Positions 31,935 to 40,858 of a DNA stretch of 64,000 nucleotides are shown piece after piece. The notes beneath the pieces were generated by a model, which worked only from the letters and a program-made list of their open reading frames with translations, was not told the DNA's origin and did not search any database. Position 1 is the stretch's first letter; each line of letters starts with the position of its first letter. Source of the stretch: Palsa-513 sp050010595 (GTDB taxonomy: Bacteria > Actinomycetota > Thermoleophilia > Solirubrobacterales > Solirubrobacteraceae); NCBI GenBank assembly GCA_050010595.1, contig JBEKKS010000005.1, positions 283,365-347,364 of the forward strand, in the 5' to 3' direction. The position numbers and the translations under genes were made by a program.

Positions 31935-33010
31935 AGGTTGGCATCGTCGGGCTGCCGAACGCCGGCAAGTCCTCGCTCTTCAACGCTCTGACGCGCGCCG
32001 GCGCGGAGGCGGCCAACTACCCGTTCACGACGATCGAGCCGAACGTCGCGGTCGTTCCCGTTCGCGACGAGCGCCTCGAGCAGATCGCTGAGCTGCTCGG
32101 TGCGAGCGAGGTCGTCTTCGACACGATCTCCTTTCAGGACATCGCCGGCCTCGTCGCCGGCGCCCACCGCGGCGAGGGGCTGGGCAATCGCTTTCTGGCG
32201 CACATCCGCGAGACCGACGCGATCCTCCACGTCGTCCGCTGCCACACCGACGATCGGGTCGTGCACCCCGACGGCAGGGTGGACCCGATCGCGGACATCG
32301 AGACGATCGAGACCGAGCTGATCCTCGCGGACCTCGAGCAGGCGGAGCGCCGGCTCGAGCGCGTGCGGCGCATCGCCCGCAGCGGCGATCGCCAAGCGAT
32401 CGCCGAGCAGGCCTGGCTCGAGCAGCTGATCGAGGCGCTCCAGAGCGGCCGGCCCGCGCGCAGCGTGCCGGTACCGCCCGACGCGGGCGACGCGCTGCGC
32501 GCGCTCGGCCCGATCACGGCAAAGCCGACGCTGTTCGTCGCGAACGTCGACGAGGATGTGGACAGCGTGCCGGTGGCCGTGGCGGCGCACGCCGCGGCCC
32601 AGGGGGCCGGCGCGGTCGCGATCTCGGCACGCGTGCAGGCCGAGCTCGCGGAGCTCGAGCCGCAGGACGCTGCGGCGCTGCGCGCTGAGCTCGGTGTCGC
32701 GGAGTCAGGTCTCGAGCGGACCACGCGAGCCGCCTTCGCGCTACTCGACCAGATCGCTTTCTTCACCGCCGGCGAGGCCAAGCCGGCACAGTCGTGGCAT
32801 CTGCGTAACGGCCTCACCGCCTGGCACGCGGCGGGTGAGATCCACAGTGACATCCAGCGCGGCTTCGTGCGAGCGGAGGTCGTCGGCTGGCGCGAGCTGC
32901 TCGCCGCCGGCGGCTACGCGGGCGCACGCGAGCAGGCTACGCTGCGCCTCGAAGGCCGCGACTACGTCATGCGCGACGGCGACGTGCTGACCGTGAAGTT
33001 CACCCCTTAG
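31931..33010 (+). CDS. ychF: YchF/OLA1 family ATPase-GTPase
   Basis: 359 residues, full length. G1 loop GLPNAGKSSLFNAL, switch region NYPFTTIEPN, DIAGLVAGAHRGEGLGN (G3 region), NVDED in the G4 position (NxxE of YchF, which favours ATP), then the coiled-coil and a C-terminal TGS domain from about 276. Ribosome-associated and linked to redox stress. Last gene of the four-gene block. Confidence 0.95.
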   Translation: MKVGIVGLPNAGKSSLFNALTRAGAEAANYPFTTIEPNVAVVPVRDERLEQIAELLGASEVVFDTISFQDIAGLVAGAHRGEGLGNRFLAHIRETDAILHVVRCHTDDRVVHPDGRVDPIADIETIETELILADLEQAERRLERVRRIARSGDRQAIAEQAWLEQLIEALQSGRPARSVPVPPDAGDALRALGPITAKPTLFVANVDEDVDSVPVAVAAHAAAQGAGAVAISARVQAELAELEPQDAAALRAELGVAESGLERTTRAAFALLDQIAFFTAGEAKPAQSWHLRNGLTAWHAAGEIHSDIQRGFVRAEVVGWRELLAAGGYAGAREQATLRLEGRDYVMRDGDVLTVKFTP

Positions 33011-33142
33011 CGCCGCCCATGGCCAGGGCAACGAGCGCCGCGCCGTCGCGCCCCACCCTCACCGCGGCCTGAAGCCAGCGAGGACGGCGGCCGCAGCACC
33101 TCAAAGCTTGCGCGCGGATCTACGGCCGCCGCCCGCAGCTGC

Positions 33143-33148
33143 TAGGAC
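33143..33148 (+). promoter_or_regulatory. Putative -10 element for the decarboxylase gene
   Basis: TAGGAC, 7 nt before ATG 33156. An imperfect match to TANNNT. Confidence 0.3.
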
Positions 33149-33155
33149 TCAGACG

Positions 33156-34640
33156 ATGGCAAGCGATCAACCCGACCAGAGCGCAGCCCCCTACCTCGAC
33201 GCGCTCGCTGCCTACGCCGCGCGCAACCCGGCCCGGCTGCACGTACCCGGCCACAAGGGTGGGCCGGGCGCCGATCCGCAGCTCGTCAGCGTCATCGGCC
33301 CGGGCGCGCTGCGCCACGACATTCCGGCGTTGACGTGGGGGATCGACATAGGCCCGTCGCCGACCCCGTTCGAGCAGGCACAGTTGCTTGCCGCCGGCGC
33401 GTGGGGCGCAGCCCGATCGTGGTTCCTCGTGAACGGGGCCTCGCAGGGGAACGTGACTGCGGCGATGACGATCGCCCATTACGGCGGCTCTGTCGTCGTG
33501 CAGCGCAACGCGCACTCGAGCACGATCGACGGGCTGATCCTCTCTGGCCTGCGCCCGACCTTCGTCGCGCCCGAGCTCGACGCCGAGCTCGGTATCGCAC
33601 ATTGCCTGCTGCCCGAGACGCTCGACGGCGCTCTCGCCGCCACCGCAGGCGTCGCGGCTGCCTGGATCGTCAGCCCGACCTATTTCGGGGCTGCCGCGGA
33701 CGTGCGGTCACTCGCCGAGGTTGCGCACGCCCACGGCGTCCCGCTGATCGTCGACGAGGCTTGGGGAGCGCACCTTGCCTTCCACGAAGATCTGCCCGAG
33801 CACGCGCTCGCAGCGGGTGCCGACCTTGTCATCTCGAGCACGCACAAGCTCGTCGGCAGCCTGACCCAGTCGGCGATGCTTCACCTCGGAGCCGACTCCC
33901 GCATCGACGCCGATATCGTCGATCGTTGCGTCACGCTGACCGAGTCGACGAGCCCGAACTCGCTCCTGTTCGCCTCGCTTGACGCTGCGCGTCGCTACGC
34001 GGTTCAGTCTGGCAACGAGCTGATCGGCAGGACGCTGCGCGCGCTCGCCGCCGCCCGCGAGGAGATCCGCGCGATTCCCGGCCTCGACGTGCTCGACGAG
34101 CGCTTCGTCGGGCGCGGCGGCGTGGTTGCCTACGATCCGCTGCGCCTCGCCGTGGACGTCCGCGGCCTCCGCGCGGACGGCTACGAGGTGGCGCGGGTGT
34201 TGCGCGAGAGCGCGGACATAAACCTCGAGCTCGCAGGCCAGAACGTGATCGTCGGCGTGTTCGGCATGGGCGACGACGCCGAGCCGCTCGCTGCGCGCTT
34301 TGCGGCTTCGCTGCGAGCTGCGGCGCAGTCGATCGGTCTTGCCGCCGATCGTGCCAGTGAGACCTTCGCCCCGCCGCCGCCTTGGGGTGAGCTCGTGCTC
34401 ACGCCGCGTGAGGCGTTCCTCGGGCCGCAGGAGGTCGTCGCCGCGCCGCGCGCCGCCGGCCGGATCGCCGCGGAGTCGCTCGCGACCTATCCGCCTGGGA
34501 TCCCGAACGTGCTGCCGGGCGAGCGCCTAACCGCCGAGACGCTCGCCTACATCGCCAAGACGCTCGAGCTCGGAGGCAGCGTGCGCGGCGCGAGCGATCG
34601 CCAGCTGCGCACGATTCGCGTGGTCGCGGCGCAACGCTGA
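33156..34640 (+). CDS. Orn/Lys/Arg decarboxylase family (fold type I, PLP)
   Basis: 494 residues from ATG 33156; the short SpeA/YaaO-like branch without the long N-terminal wing domain. HVPGHKGGPG near the start, FLVNGASQGN, IVDEAWGAHLAFH and the PLP lysine in SSTHKLVGSLTQ are visible. It should decarboxylate lysine, arginine or ornithine to a diamine. A polar amino acid ABC transporter is encoded directly downstream (63 bp to its first gene), suggesting uptake and decarboxylation of one basic amino acid. Confidence 0.88.
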   Translation: MASDQPDQSAAPYLDALAAYAARNPARLHVPGHKGGPGADPQLVSVIGPGALRHDIPALTWGIDIGPSPTPFEQAQLLAAGAWGAARSWFLVNGASQGNVTAAMTIAHYGGSVVVQRNAHSSTIDGLILSGLRPTFVAPELDAELGIAHCLLPETLDGALAATAGVAAAWIVSPTYFGAAADVRSLAEVAHAHGVPLIVDEAWGAHLAFHEDLPEHALAAGADLVISSTHKLVGSLTQSAMLHLGADSRIDADIVDRCVTLTESTSPNSLLFASLDAARRYAVQSGNELIGRTLRALAAAREEIRAIPGLDVLDERFVGRGGVVAYDPLRLAVDVRGLRADGYEVARVLRESADINLELAGQNVIVGVFGMGDDAEPLAARFAASLRAAAQSIGLAADRASETFAPPPPWGELVLTPREAFLGPQEVVAAPRAAGRIAAESLATYPPGIPNVLPGERLTAETLAYIAKTLELGGSVRGASDRQLRTIRVVAAQR

Positions 34641-34703
34641 GCGGCCTTTGGCTAGGCTTGCGCCGCCCTTCCGCACAAACACCGGTCAAGTCAGGGGAAC
34701 GAC

Positions 34704-35588
34704 ATGCACGCGAGCGCCGTCCGTCCAACATCTCTGCGCGCCTGCGGTGCATGCGCGCTTCTCGCCGGAGTCCTGCTACTCGGCACGAGCACTGCGCTCG
34801 CCGCCGTCGACAAGAAGGCCGCAGCGCTCGTGCCTGCCGCGATCGCAAAGAAGGGCACCGTCACCGTCGCAGCTGACGCAACCTACGCACCGAACGAGTT
34901 CATCGGCTCCAACGGTCACACCGTGGTCGGCATGGATGCGGACCTCGCGAACGCGATCTTCCCGCTGCTCGGCCTCAAGGTGAACATGGTCAACGCAACG
35001 TTTGCGACGATCATCCCGGGCCTCACCTCGGGCAAGTTCGACGTCGGCATGTCTTCGTTCACCGACACCAAGGCGCGCGAGAAGCAGGTCAACTTCGTCG
35101 ATTACTTCGAGGCCGGCACGTCGTTCTTCGAGAAGTCCTCGGGCGGTCCGGCGGTGACGAACCTCGCGAGCATCTGCGGCCTGAAGGTCGCTGTCGAGAG
35201 CGGCACGACCGAGCAGACCGACGCCGACGGTCAGGTGTCGAAGTGCAAGGCGTCGCACAAGACGCCCGACATCGTGCTGCCCTTCCCGACACAGGCGGAG
35301 GCCAACCTCGCGCTGTCCAGCGGGCGCGCGCAGGTCGGCATGGCCGACTCTCCGGTCGCCGCCTATCAGGTCAAGCAGTCAAACGGTACGTTCAAGCTCG
35401 TCGGGCAGAGCTACGGCGTCGCCCCCTACGGGATAGCGGTCCCCAAGCAGGACGGAACGCTCGACAAGGCGATCCTCGTGGCGCTGCAAGACCTCGACGC
35501 CAACGGGCAGTACCTCGCGATCCTGAAGAAGTGGGGCATCCAGTCGGGCGCCGACACGCACCCTGTGATCGACGGGGCGACCTCCTGA
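34704..35588 (+). CDS. Amino acid ABC transporter substrate-binding protein (family 3)
   Basis: 294 residues with a Sec signal peptide (about 1-34, ending STALAA) and no lipobox cysteine. The SBP_bac_3 fold shows VAADATYAPNEFIGSNG, VGMDADLANAIFP, FDVGMSSFTDTKAREKQVNFVDYF and LKVAVESGTTEQ. It binds a polar amino acid outside and delivers it to the permease. A TAGGCT hexamer at 34653-34658 and AGGGGA before the ATG give a normal leadered transcript. First gene of the three-gene transporter. Confidence 0.92.
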   Translation: MHASAVRPTSLRACGACALLAGVLLLGTSTALAAVDKKAAALVPAAIAKKGTVTVAADATYAPNEFIGSNGHTVVGMDADLANAIFPLLGLKVNMVNATFATIIPGLTSGKFDVGMSSFTDTKAREKQVNFVDYFEAGTSFFEKSSGGPAVTNLASICGLKVAVESGTTEQTDADGQVSKCKASHKTPDIVLPFPTQAEANLALSSGRAQVGMADSPVAAYQVKQSNGTFKLVGQSYGVAPYGIAVPKQDGTLDKAILVALQDLDANGQYLAILKKWGIQSGADTHPVIDGATS

Positions 35589-35608
35589 GCTGAGAAGGGA
35601 GTCGAGCG

Positions 35609-36604
35609 GTGTCCAGCGCGCCCCCCAGCGTGCTGGACGCTGCCTCGTCGCCGCCTGAGGAGATCAAAGCGGTCCCGGTTCGCCACCCCGGCCGCTGGCT
35701 TGGGGCTGCGATCGTCGTCGTCTTCGCGATCTCGATCGCTCACTCGATCGTCGCAAACGACCGCTTCGGCTGGGGTCACGTCGGCCACTACCTGTTCGAC
35801 AGCCGGATCCTCGGCGGGGTTGTCGTAACGGTCGAGCTGACGCTCGCCGCGCAAGCTCTTGGCATCGTCCTCGGCGTCCTGCTCGCGGTGATGCGCCTAT
35901 CGCCGAATCCGCTGATCTCGGGCGGCAGCTGGCTCTACATCTGGTTCTTTCGCGGCACGCCGGTCTACGTGCAGCTGATCTTCTGGTATGTGGGGATCGC
36001 GGCGCTCTACCCGACGATTGCGCTTGGAGTCCCGTTCGGCCCGGCGTTCGTCCACATCGACTCCAACACAGCGATCACCGGATTCCTGTCGATTGTGCTG
36101 GCGCTCGGGCTGAACGAGGGCGCCTACATGTCGGAGATCGTGCGCGCCGGGATCATCTCGGTCGACGAAGGTCAACACGAGGCCGCACTCTCACTTGGCA
36201 TGACGCGCCTGCAGACGATGCGCCGGATCGTCTTGCCCCAGGCGATGCGCGTGATCATCCCGCCCACGGGCAACGAGACGATCTCGATGTTGAAGACGAC
36301 CTCGCTCGCCGCCACTGTCGCTGGCGCTGAGCTGTTCACGGAGGCGACCAACATCTACAACGCGAACTACCTGATCATTCCGCTGCTGATCGTCGCCTGC
36401 CTTTGGTACCTCGCGATGACCTCGGTGCTCTACGTCGGGCAGTACTACCTCGAGCGCTACTTCGCGCGCGGGGCCTCGCGCGAGCTGCCGCCGACGCCCT
36501 GGCAGAAGATTCGTCGGGGGGTCTTCTCTTTCGGCCACGACCCGACCGCGCTCGAGCTGCTCGGATCGGTGCACGGCGACGCTCCGCCGATCTGGTTCGA
36601 ATGA
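35609..36604 (+). CDS. Amino acid ABC transporter permease (HisMQ/GlnP type)
   Basis: 331 residues, GTG start with GGGAG upstream. One early helix (about 31-50) precedes the usual five-helix permease domain. The EAA loop is seen as EAALSLGMTRLQTMRRIVLPQA. A single permease implies a homodimer. The C-terminal tail (about 40 residues, SFGHDPTALEL) is cytoplasmic. Overlaps the ATPase start by 4 bp. Confidence 0.93.
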   Translation: MSSAPPSVLDAASSPPEEIKAVPVRHPGRWLGAAIVVVFAISIAHSIVANDRFGWGHVGHYLFDSRILGGVVVTVELTLAAQALGIVLGVLLAVMRLSPNPLISGGSWLYIWFFRGTPVYVQLIFWYVGIAALYPTIALGVPFGPAFVHIDSNTAITGFLSIVLALGLNEGAYMSEIVRAGIISVDEGQHEAALSLGMTRLQTMRRIVLPQAMRVIIPPTGNETISMLKTTSLAATVAGAELFTEATNIYNANYLIIPLLIVACLWYLAMTSVLYVGQYYLERYFARGASRELPPTPWQKIRRGVFSFGHDPTALELLGSVHGDAPPIWFE

Positions 36605-37365
36605 GCATGCCAATGGTCAAGGCCGAGGGCGTGCGCAAGCGCTTCGGTCGCCTCGAGGTTCTGCGCGGGATCACGCTCGAGGTTGCCCGCGGCGAGGTGA
36701 TGTGCGTGATCGGCCCCTCGGGCTCGGGCAAGTCGACGTTCCTGCGCTGCATCAACCACCTCGAGCAGATCGACCGGGGGCGGCTGTGGGTGGACGGCGA
36801 TCTCGTCGGCTACCGCCAGCACGGCGACAAGCTCCACGAGCTACGCGACTCCGAGGTTGCAAAGCGCCGCTCGGAGATCGGGATGGTCTTCCAGCGCTTC
36901 AACCTGTTCCCGCACAAGACGGCGCTCGAGAACGTGATCGAGGCCCCGTGTCAGGTCCGCTCCGTGCCGCGTCGCGCGGCGATTGCGCAGGCTCAGGAGC
37001 TGCTCGACCGCGTCGGGCTCGCCGACAAGCTCGACGTCTATCCGGCCCAGCTCTCCGGCGGCCAGCAGCAGCGTGTTGCGATTGCTCGCGCACTCGCGAT
37101 GGAACCGAAGCTGATGCTGTTCGACGAGCCGACCTCCGCTCTTGACCCGGAGCTCGTCGGCGATGTCCTTGACGTGATGCGAGCCCTCGCCAAGGACGGC
37201 ATGACGATGGTCGTCGTGACGCACGAGATCGGCTTCGCCCGGGAGGTCGCCGACAAGCTCGTGTTCATCGACGAGGGCGTGATCGTCGAGGCCGGCGACC
37301 CGCGGGCCGTGATCGCCAACCCCCAGCACGAGCGCACCAAGGCCTTCCTCTCGAAAGTGCTCTAG
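36601..37365 (+). CDS. Amino acid ABC transporter ATPase (GlnQ/HisP type)
   Basis: 254 residues from ATG 36601. Walker A GPSGSGKST, Q-loop VFQRFNLFPHKT (typical of polar amino acid systems), signature LSGGQQQRVAIARAL, Walker B LMLFDEPTSALDPE and the switch His in VVVTHEIGFA. Drives uptake by the permease encoded just before. The last 4 bases overlap the convergent exonuclease gene. Confidence 0.95.
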   Translation: MSMPMVKAEGVRKRFGRLEVLRGITLEVARGEVMCVIGPSGSGKSTFLRCINHLEQIDRGRLWVDGDLVGYRQHGDKLHELRDSEVAKRRSEIGMVFQRFNLFPHKTALENVIEAPCQVRSVPRRAAIAQAQELLDRVGLADKLDVYPAQLSGGQQQRVAIARALAMEPKLMLFDEPTSALDPELVGDVLDVMRALAKDGMTMVVVTHEIGFAREVADKLVFIDEGVIVEAGDPRAVIANPQHERTKAFLSKVL

Positions 37366-38216
37366 CGGCCGCTCTCCTCGAGCCGCCGCGCAAGCGCATT
37401 CATCCCTAGCTGCCTGGCTGCGGCCGCTCCGGCTGATCGATCGGTCGGAGCATCGGCCGGCCGCTCAAACGGCACGCTCTGCAGCGTCGCGATCGAGCGA
37501 AAGGCGCGCAGCTCGTCCGCCGCCTCCAGCAACGTAGCGGCGATCCGTGGGCGCAGCCCGCGGGCGGCGGCGAGTATGCCCTCGAGGTCGCCATGCTCGC
37601 GCAGCAGCTCGGCCGCGGTCTTCGCGCCGATTCCCTTTGCGCCCGGCAAGCCGTCCGACGGGTCGCCGCGCAGTGCGATCAGGTCGGGGATCTGCTGCGG
37701 CTCGACGCCGCTGCGGGCCCGCACCCCGTCCGCGTCGATCGTGCCCGGCGCACCGCCGCGGCGTAGCTCCAGCACCGCGGTCTGCGCGTCCACCGCCTGG
37801 TAGAGGTCGCGGTCGCCGGTCGCGATCAACGTCTGGCCGCCGGCCGCGCCCTCGACGCGCGAGCACGACCACAGCAGGTCGTCGGCTTCGAGCGAGTCGT
37901 GGCCGCGGACAGTCCAGCCGAAGGCCGCGAGCAGCTCGCCCGCGCGCTCCCACTGTGCGCGCAGCTCGACCGGCATCGGCTCGCGGTGGGCGTGGTAGCG
38001 CGGGTAGAGCTCGGTGCGGTAGGTGGCCTCTTCCGCGCCGAAGCAGCAGACGACGACCCGCGGGGCCAGCGCATCGACCAGGCCGAGCGTCGTGTTCACC
38101 GTCCCGAGCAGCGCGCCGACCGGCTGCCCGTCCGCCGCCTTGACCGAGCGCGGAATCGCAAAGAACGAGCGATAGAGCAGCCACGGCACGTCGAGCGCGA
38201 GCAGCGGGCCGGTCAC
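37362..38216 (-). CDS. Stand-alone 5'-3' exonuclease / flap endonuclease (PolA N-domain-like)
   Basis: 284 residues from GTG 38214-38216. LLALDVPWLLYRSFFAIP, GHDSLEADDLLWS (metal-binding acidic set), TGDRDLYQAVD and the helix-hairpin-helix LRGDPSDGLPGAKGIGAKTAAELL show the PolA 5' nuclease and H3TH domains. No polymerase domain follows. It should remove RNA primers or flaps. Start set by TACCGT 6 nt upstream. Confidence 0.92.
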   Translation of the reverse strand: MTGPLLALDVPWLLYRSFFAIPRSVKAADGQPVGALLGTVNTTLGLVDALAPRVVVCCFGAEEATYRTELYPRYHAHREPMPVELRAQWERAGELLAAFGWTVRGHDSLEADDLLWSCSRVEGAAGGQTLIATGDRDLYQAVDAQTAVLELRRGGAPGTIDADGVRARSGVEPQQIPDLIALRGDPSDGLPGAKGIGAKTAAELLREHGDLEGILAAARGLRPRIAATLLEAADELRAFRSIATLQSVPFERPADAPTDRSAGAAAARQLGMNALARRLEESGR

Positions 38217-38222
38217 GTCTTC

Positions 38223-38228
38223 ACGGTA
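38223..38228 (-). promoter_or_regulatory. Putative -10 element (leaderless) for the exonuclease gene
   Basis: TACCGT on the minus strand, 6 nt before GTG 38216. Confidence 0.45.
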
Positions 38229-38307
38229 TCCGCTTGGCCGCACGTCGCGATGGGTAAGCTGGCGCGCGAAGCGGCGCGGCATGCGCGGCATGCGCGACCG
38301 CACGACG

Positions 38308-38313
38308 TACAGT
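38308..38313 (+). promoter_or_regulatory. Putative -10 element (leaderless) for the succinate-semialdehyde dehydrogenase
   Basis: TACAGT, 6 nt before ATG 38320. No Shine-Dalgarno sequence. Confidence 0.45.
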
Positions 38314-38319
38314 TAGCCA

Positions 38320-39801
38320 ATGACCCAGTCCGCAACGCGCCAATCGCCAAACGAGGAGCGGGTTCTCGCCGCCGTGCCGAAGGACCTGTTGATCGGCGGG
38401 GGCTGGCGTGCGGCGCACGCTGGCGCGAGCCTGCAGGTCGAGGATCCGGCGACCGGCGAGCCGCTCTGTGAGGTGGCGGACGCGAGCGAGGCCGACGCGC
38501 TCGCCGCGCTCGATGCCGCCGCCGCAGCGCAGGCTGGGTGGGCCGCCCATCCGCCGCGCGAGCGCGGCGAGATCCTGCGCCGCGCCTACGAGCTGATCGC
38601 CGCGCGGATCGACGATTTGGCGCTTCTGATGACGCTCGAGATGGGCAAGTCGCTTGCCGAGTCGCGCACCGAGATCGCCTACGCGAACGAGTTCCTCCGC
38701 TGGTTCAGCGAGGAAGCCGTGCGGATCGATGGGCGCTATGGCGTGAGCCCCAACGGCGCGAACCGGTTGATAACGATGCGCCAGCCGGTGGGGCCGTGTC
38801 TCCTGATCACGCCCTGGAACTTCCCGCTCGCGATGGGCACGCGCAAGGTCGGGCCGGCGGTTGCGGCAGGTTGCACGATGGTCGTCAAGCCGGCCAAGCA
38901 GACGCCGCTTTCGATGCTCGCCTTCGCACAGATCATGCAGGAAGCGGGGTTGCCGCCGGGCGTGCTCAACGTCGTCACGACGGCGCGCGCCGGCCAGGTC
39001 ACGGACCCGCTGTTTGACGATGACCGGCTGCGCAAGCTGTCCTTCACCGGCTCGACGGAGATCGGGCGCCAGCTCGCCGCGCGCGCGATGGAGCGCGTGC
39101 TGCGCGTCTCGATGGAGCTCGGCGGCAACGCGCCGTTCCTCGTCTTCGAGGACGCCGATCTCGACGCCGCGGTGGACGGCGCGATGCTCGCAAAGCTGCG
39201 CAACATCGGCGAGGCATGCACATCAGCCAATCGCTTTCACGTCCACGCCTCGCTCGCGCAGGAGTTCGCGAAGCGTCTCGCGCAGCGCATGGCCGGCCTG
39301 CGCGTGGGACGCGGCACCGAGCCCGACACAGACATCGGTCCGCTGATCGACGAGACGCAGCGCGGCAAGGTCCACGAGCTCGTGACCGACGCCGTGGCGC
39401 GCGGAGCGCAACTGCTGACCGGCGGCGAGCCACTCGACGGGCCCGGTTACTTCTACCGTCCGACCGTGCTCGGGAACGTGCCAACCGATAGCCGTGTGCT
39501 GAGCGAGGAGATCTTTGGCCCGGTCGCCCCGGTCGTCGCCTTCGAGACCGATGAGGAGGCGCTCGCGGCTGCCAATAACACCGAGTACGGGCTCGTCGCC
39601 TACGTCTTCACGCGCGATCTCGACCGTGCGCTGCGCGTCGCCGAGGGCCTCGAGACGGGAATGGTCGGTCTCAACCAGGGCATCGTCTCGAACGCGGCCG
39701 CCCCATTCGGCGGCGTCAAGCAGTCGGGCTTCGGTCGCGAAGGCGGTCCCGAAGGCATCAACGAATACCTCTCCACGAAGTACGTGGCGCTGCCGCTGTA
39801 G
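38320..39801 (+). CDS. gabD: NAD(P)-dependent succinate-semialdehyde dehydrogenase (GabD-like)
   Basis: 493 residues. Intact ALDH: ITPWNFPLAM, MVVKPAKQTP, SFTGSTEIGR, E266 in SMELGGN and catalytic C300 in GEACTSANRF. The closest family by its motifs is succinate-semialdehyde dehydrogenase, the last step of GABA breakdown, though related aldehydes are possible. It contrasts with the dead homologue at 24219-25757. A glutamate decarboxylase and a class III aminotransferase are encoded 17-21 kb downstream. Confidence 0.87.
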   Translation: MTQSATRQSPNEERVLAAVPKDLLIGGGWRAAHAGASLQVEDPATGEPLCEVADASEADALAALDAAAAAQAGWAAHPPRERGEILRRAYELIAARIDDLALLMTLEMGKSLAESRTEIAYANEFLRWFSEEAVRIDGRYGVSPNGANRLITMRQPVGPCLLITPWNFPLAMGTRKVGPAVAAGCTMVVKPAKQTPLSMLAFAQIMQEAGLPPGVLNVVTTARAGQVTDPLFDDDRLRKLSFTGSTEIGRQLAARAMERVLRVSMELGGNAPFLVFEDADLDAAVDGAMLAKLRNIGEACTSANRFHVHASLAQEFAKRLAQRMAGLRVGRGTEPDTDIGPLIDETQRGKVHELVTDAVARGAQLLTGGEPLDGPGYFYRPTVLGNVPTDSRVLSEEIFGPVAPVVAFETDEEALAAANNTEYGLVAYVFTRDLDRALRVAEGLETGMVGLNQGIVSNAAAPFGGVKQSGFGREGGPEGINEYLSTKYVALPL

Positions 39802-39806
39802 GTGGC

Positions 39807-40115
39807 TCAGAGCAGCTCGCGCGGAAGGCGCGCGTGGCGCATGTCGACGCGATCGCCGCGTAGCGGCACGCCTTCGCGCCGCAGGCGTTCGAGCTGGTCG
39901 TGCCCCTGCGGGGCACGACCGTCGGCGCGTACGACCCGATGCCATGGGAGCGTGTCATCGTGATCGCCGGCCAGCACGCGGCCGACGAGGCGCGGCGCCT
40001 GCGGCTCGATGTCACCGTAGGTCCGCACGAAGCCCTCCGGAATCGCGCGAACCGCATCCAGAATGCGTCGGCGCCGAGCGCCGCCTTGTGCGGGCACGGA
40101 CGGATCTTGGCGCAT
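39807..40115 (-). CDS. Alkyltransferase-like protein (ATL, MGMT homologue)
   Basis: 102 residues from ATG 40113-40115. Shows the MGMT helix-turn-helix region (ILDAVRAIPEGFVRTYGDI, then RLVGRVLAG) and PWHRVV where methyltransferases have PCHRVV: the alkyl-accepting Cys is Trp, the hallmark of ATL proteins. ATLs bind O6-alkylguanine without repairing it and hand it to nucleotide excision repair. The start could be further upstream. Convergent with the dehydrogenase gene. Confidence 0.88.
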   Translation of the reverse strand: MRQDPSVPAQGGARRRRILDAVRAIPEGFVRTYGDIEPQAPRLVGRVLAGDHDDTLPWHRVVRADGRAPQGHDQLERLRREGVPLRGDRVDMRHARLPRELL

Positions 40116-40182
40116 CCGGCACGTCCGCCGCGCCCGCTGCACTACAGCTGCCCGCACAGCCAGCAAACGATCCGGAGGGAAT

Positions 40183-40737
40183 ATGTCGGTGACAGACAAG
40201 CCAGTGGCCGAGTTGAAGGCGCTCGAGCGCACTGCCCTCGACCCGCTGCGACACCACAAGCACTACCAGCCGGACGCGGACGGAAACGAGTCGCCCTACG
40301 CCGGCGGCAGCAGCTTCATGGAGCGCGTGTCCGAGTCCGTCGCGAGCGGAATGGGCACCGTCGGCTTCATCCTGATCAGCTCCGGCATCATCGTCATCTG
40401 GATTGCGATCAACGGCGTCGTCCCGTTCGTCGAGCACACCGTCAAGGCGATCATCCACGGCGGCCAGTTCGATCCCGAGCCGTGGATCCTGCTCAACCTG
40501 ATCTTCTCGGCGGTCGCCTTCTACACGGGAGCGCTCGTGATCATCGCCCAGAAGGCGCAGACGCGAACCGACAAGGCCAACGAGGAGGCCGCAGCCAAGC
40601 ACCGTGACGAGCTCTCAGCGCTGCACACGGAGCTCCTCCAGCAGAACGTCTCGCTGACGACCCAGGTCCACGATCTCTCGACCAAGCTGACTGGCTTGAT
40701 GGAGGAGGTCCACGCCGCCACATGCACCGCGCACTGA
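40183..40737 (+). CDS. DUF1003 family membrane protein
   Basis: 184 residues from ATG 40183, with GGAGGG 5 nt before it. DUF1003 signatures: VASGMGTVGFILISSGIIV, WIAINGV, FDPEPWILLNLIFSAVAFYTG and IIAQKAQTRTDKA. Two helices with a cytoplasmic C-terminal coiled-coil-like tail (about 120-175). Function unknown; family members are small inner-membrane proteins. Confidence 0.86.
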   Translation: MSVTDKPVAELKALERTALDPLRHHKHYQPDADGNESPYAGGSSFMERVSESVASGMGTVGFILISSGIIVIWIAINGVVPFVEHTVKAIIHGGQFDPEPWILLNLIFSAVAFYTGALVIIAQKAQTRTDKANEEAAAKHRDELSALHTELLQQNVSLTTQVHDLSTKLTGLMEEVHAATCTAH

Positions 40738-40858
40738 GTGTCGCCGCGCGCAGGGCAGACCCGCCCGTCCCGCAGTGCCAATGGTAGGCTAACGCCTCCT
40801 TAAAACCGTGCGTTCCGGCGTCGGGGTGCCGGACTGTGCCATAGGAAGCGAGGTTGCG

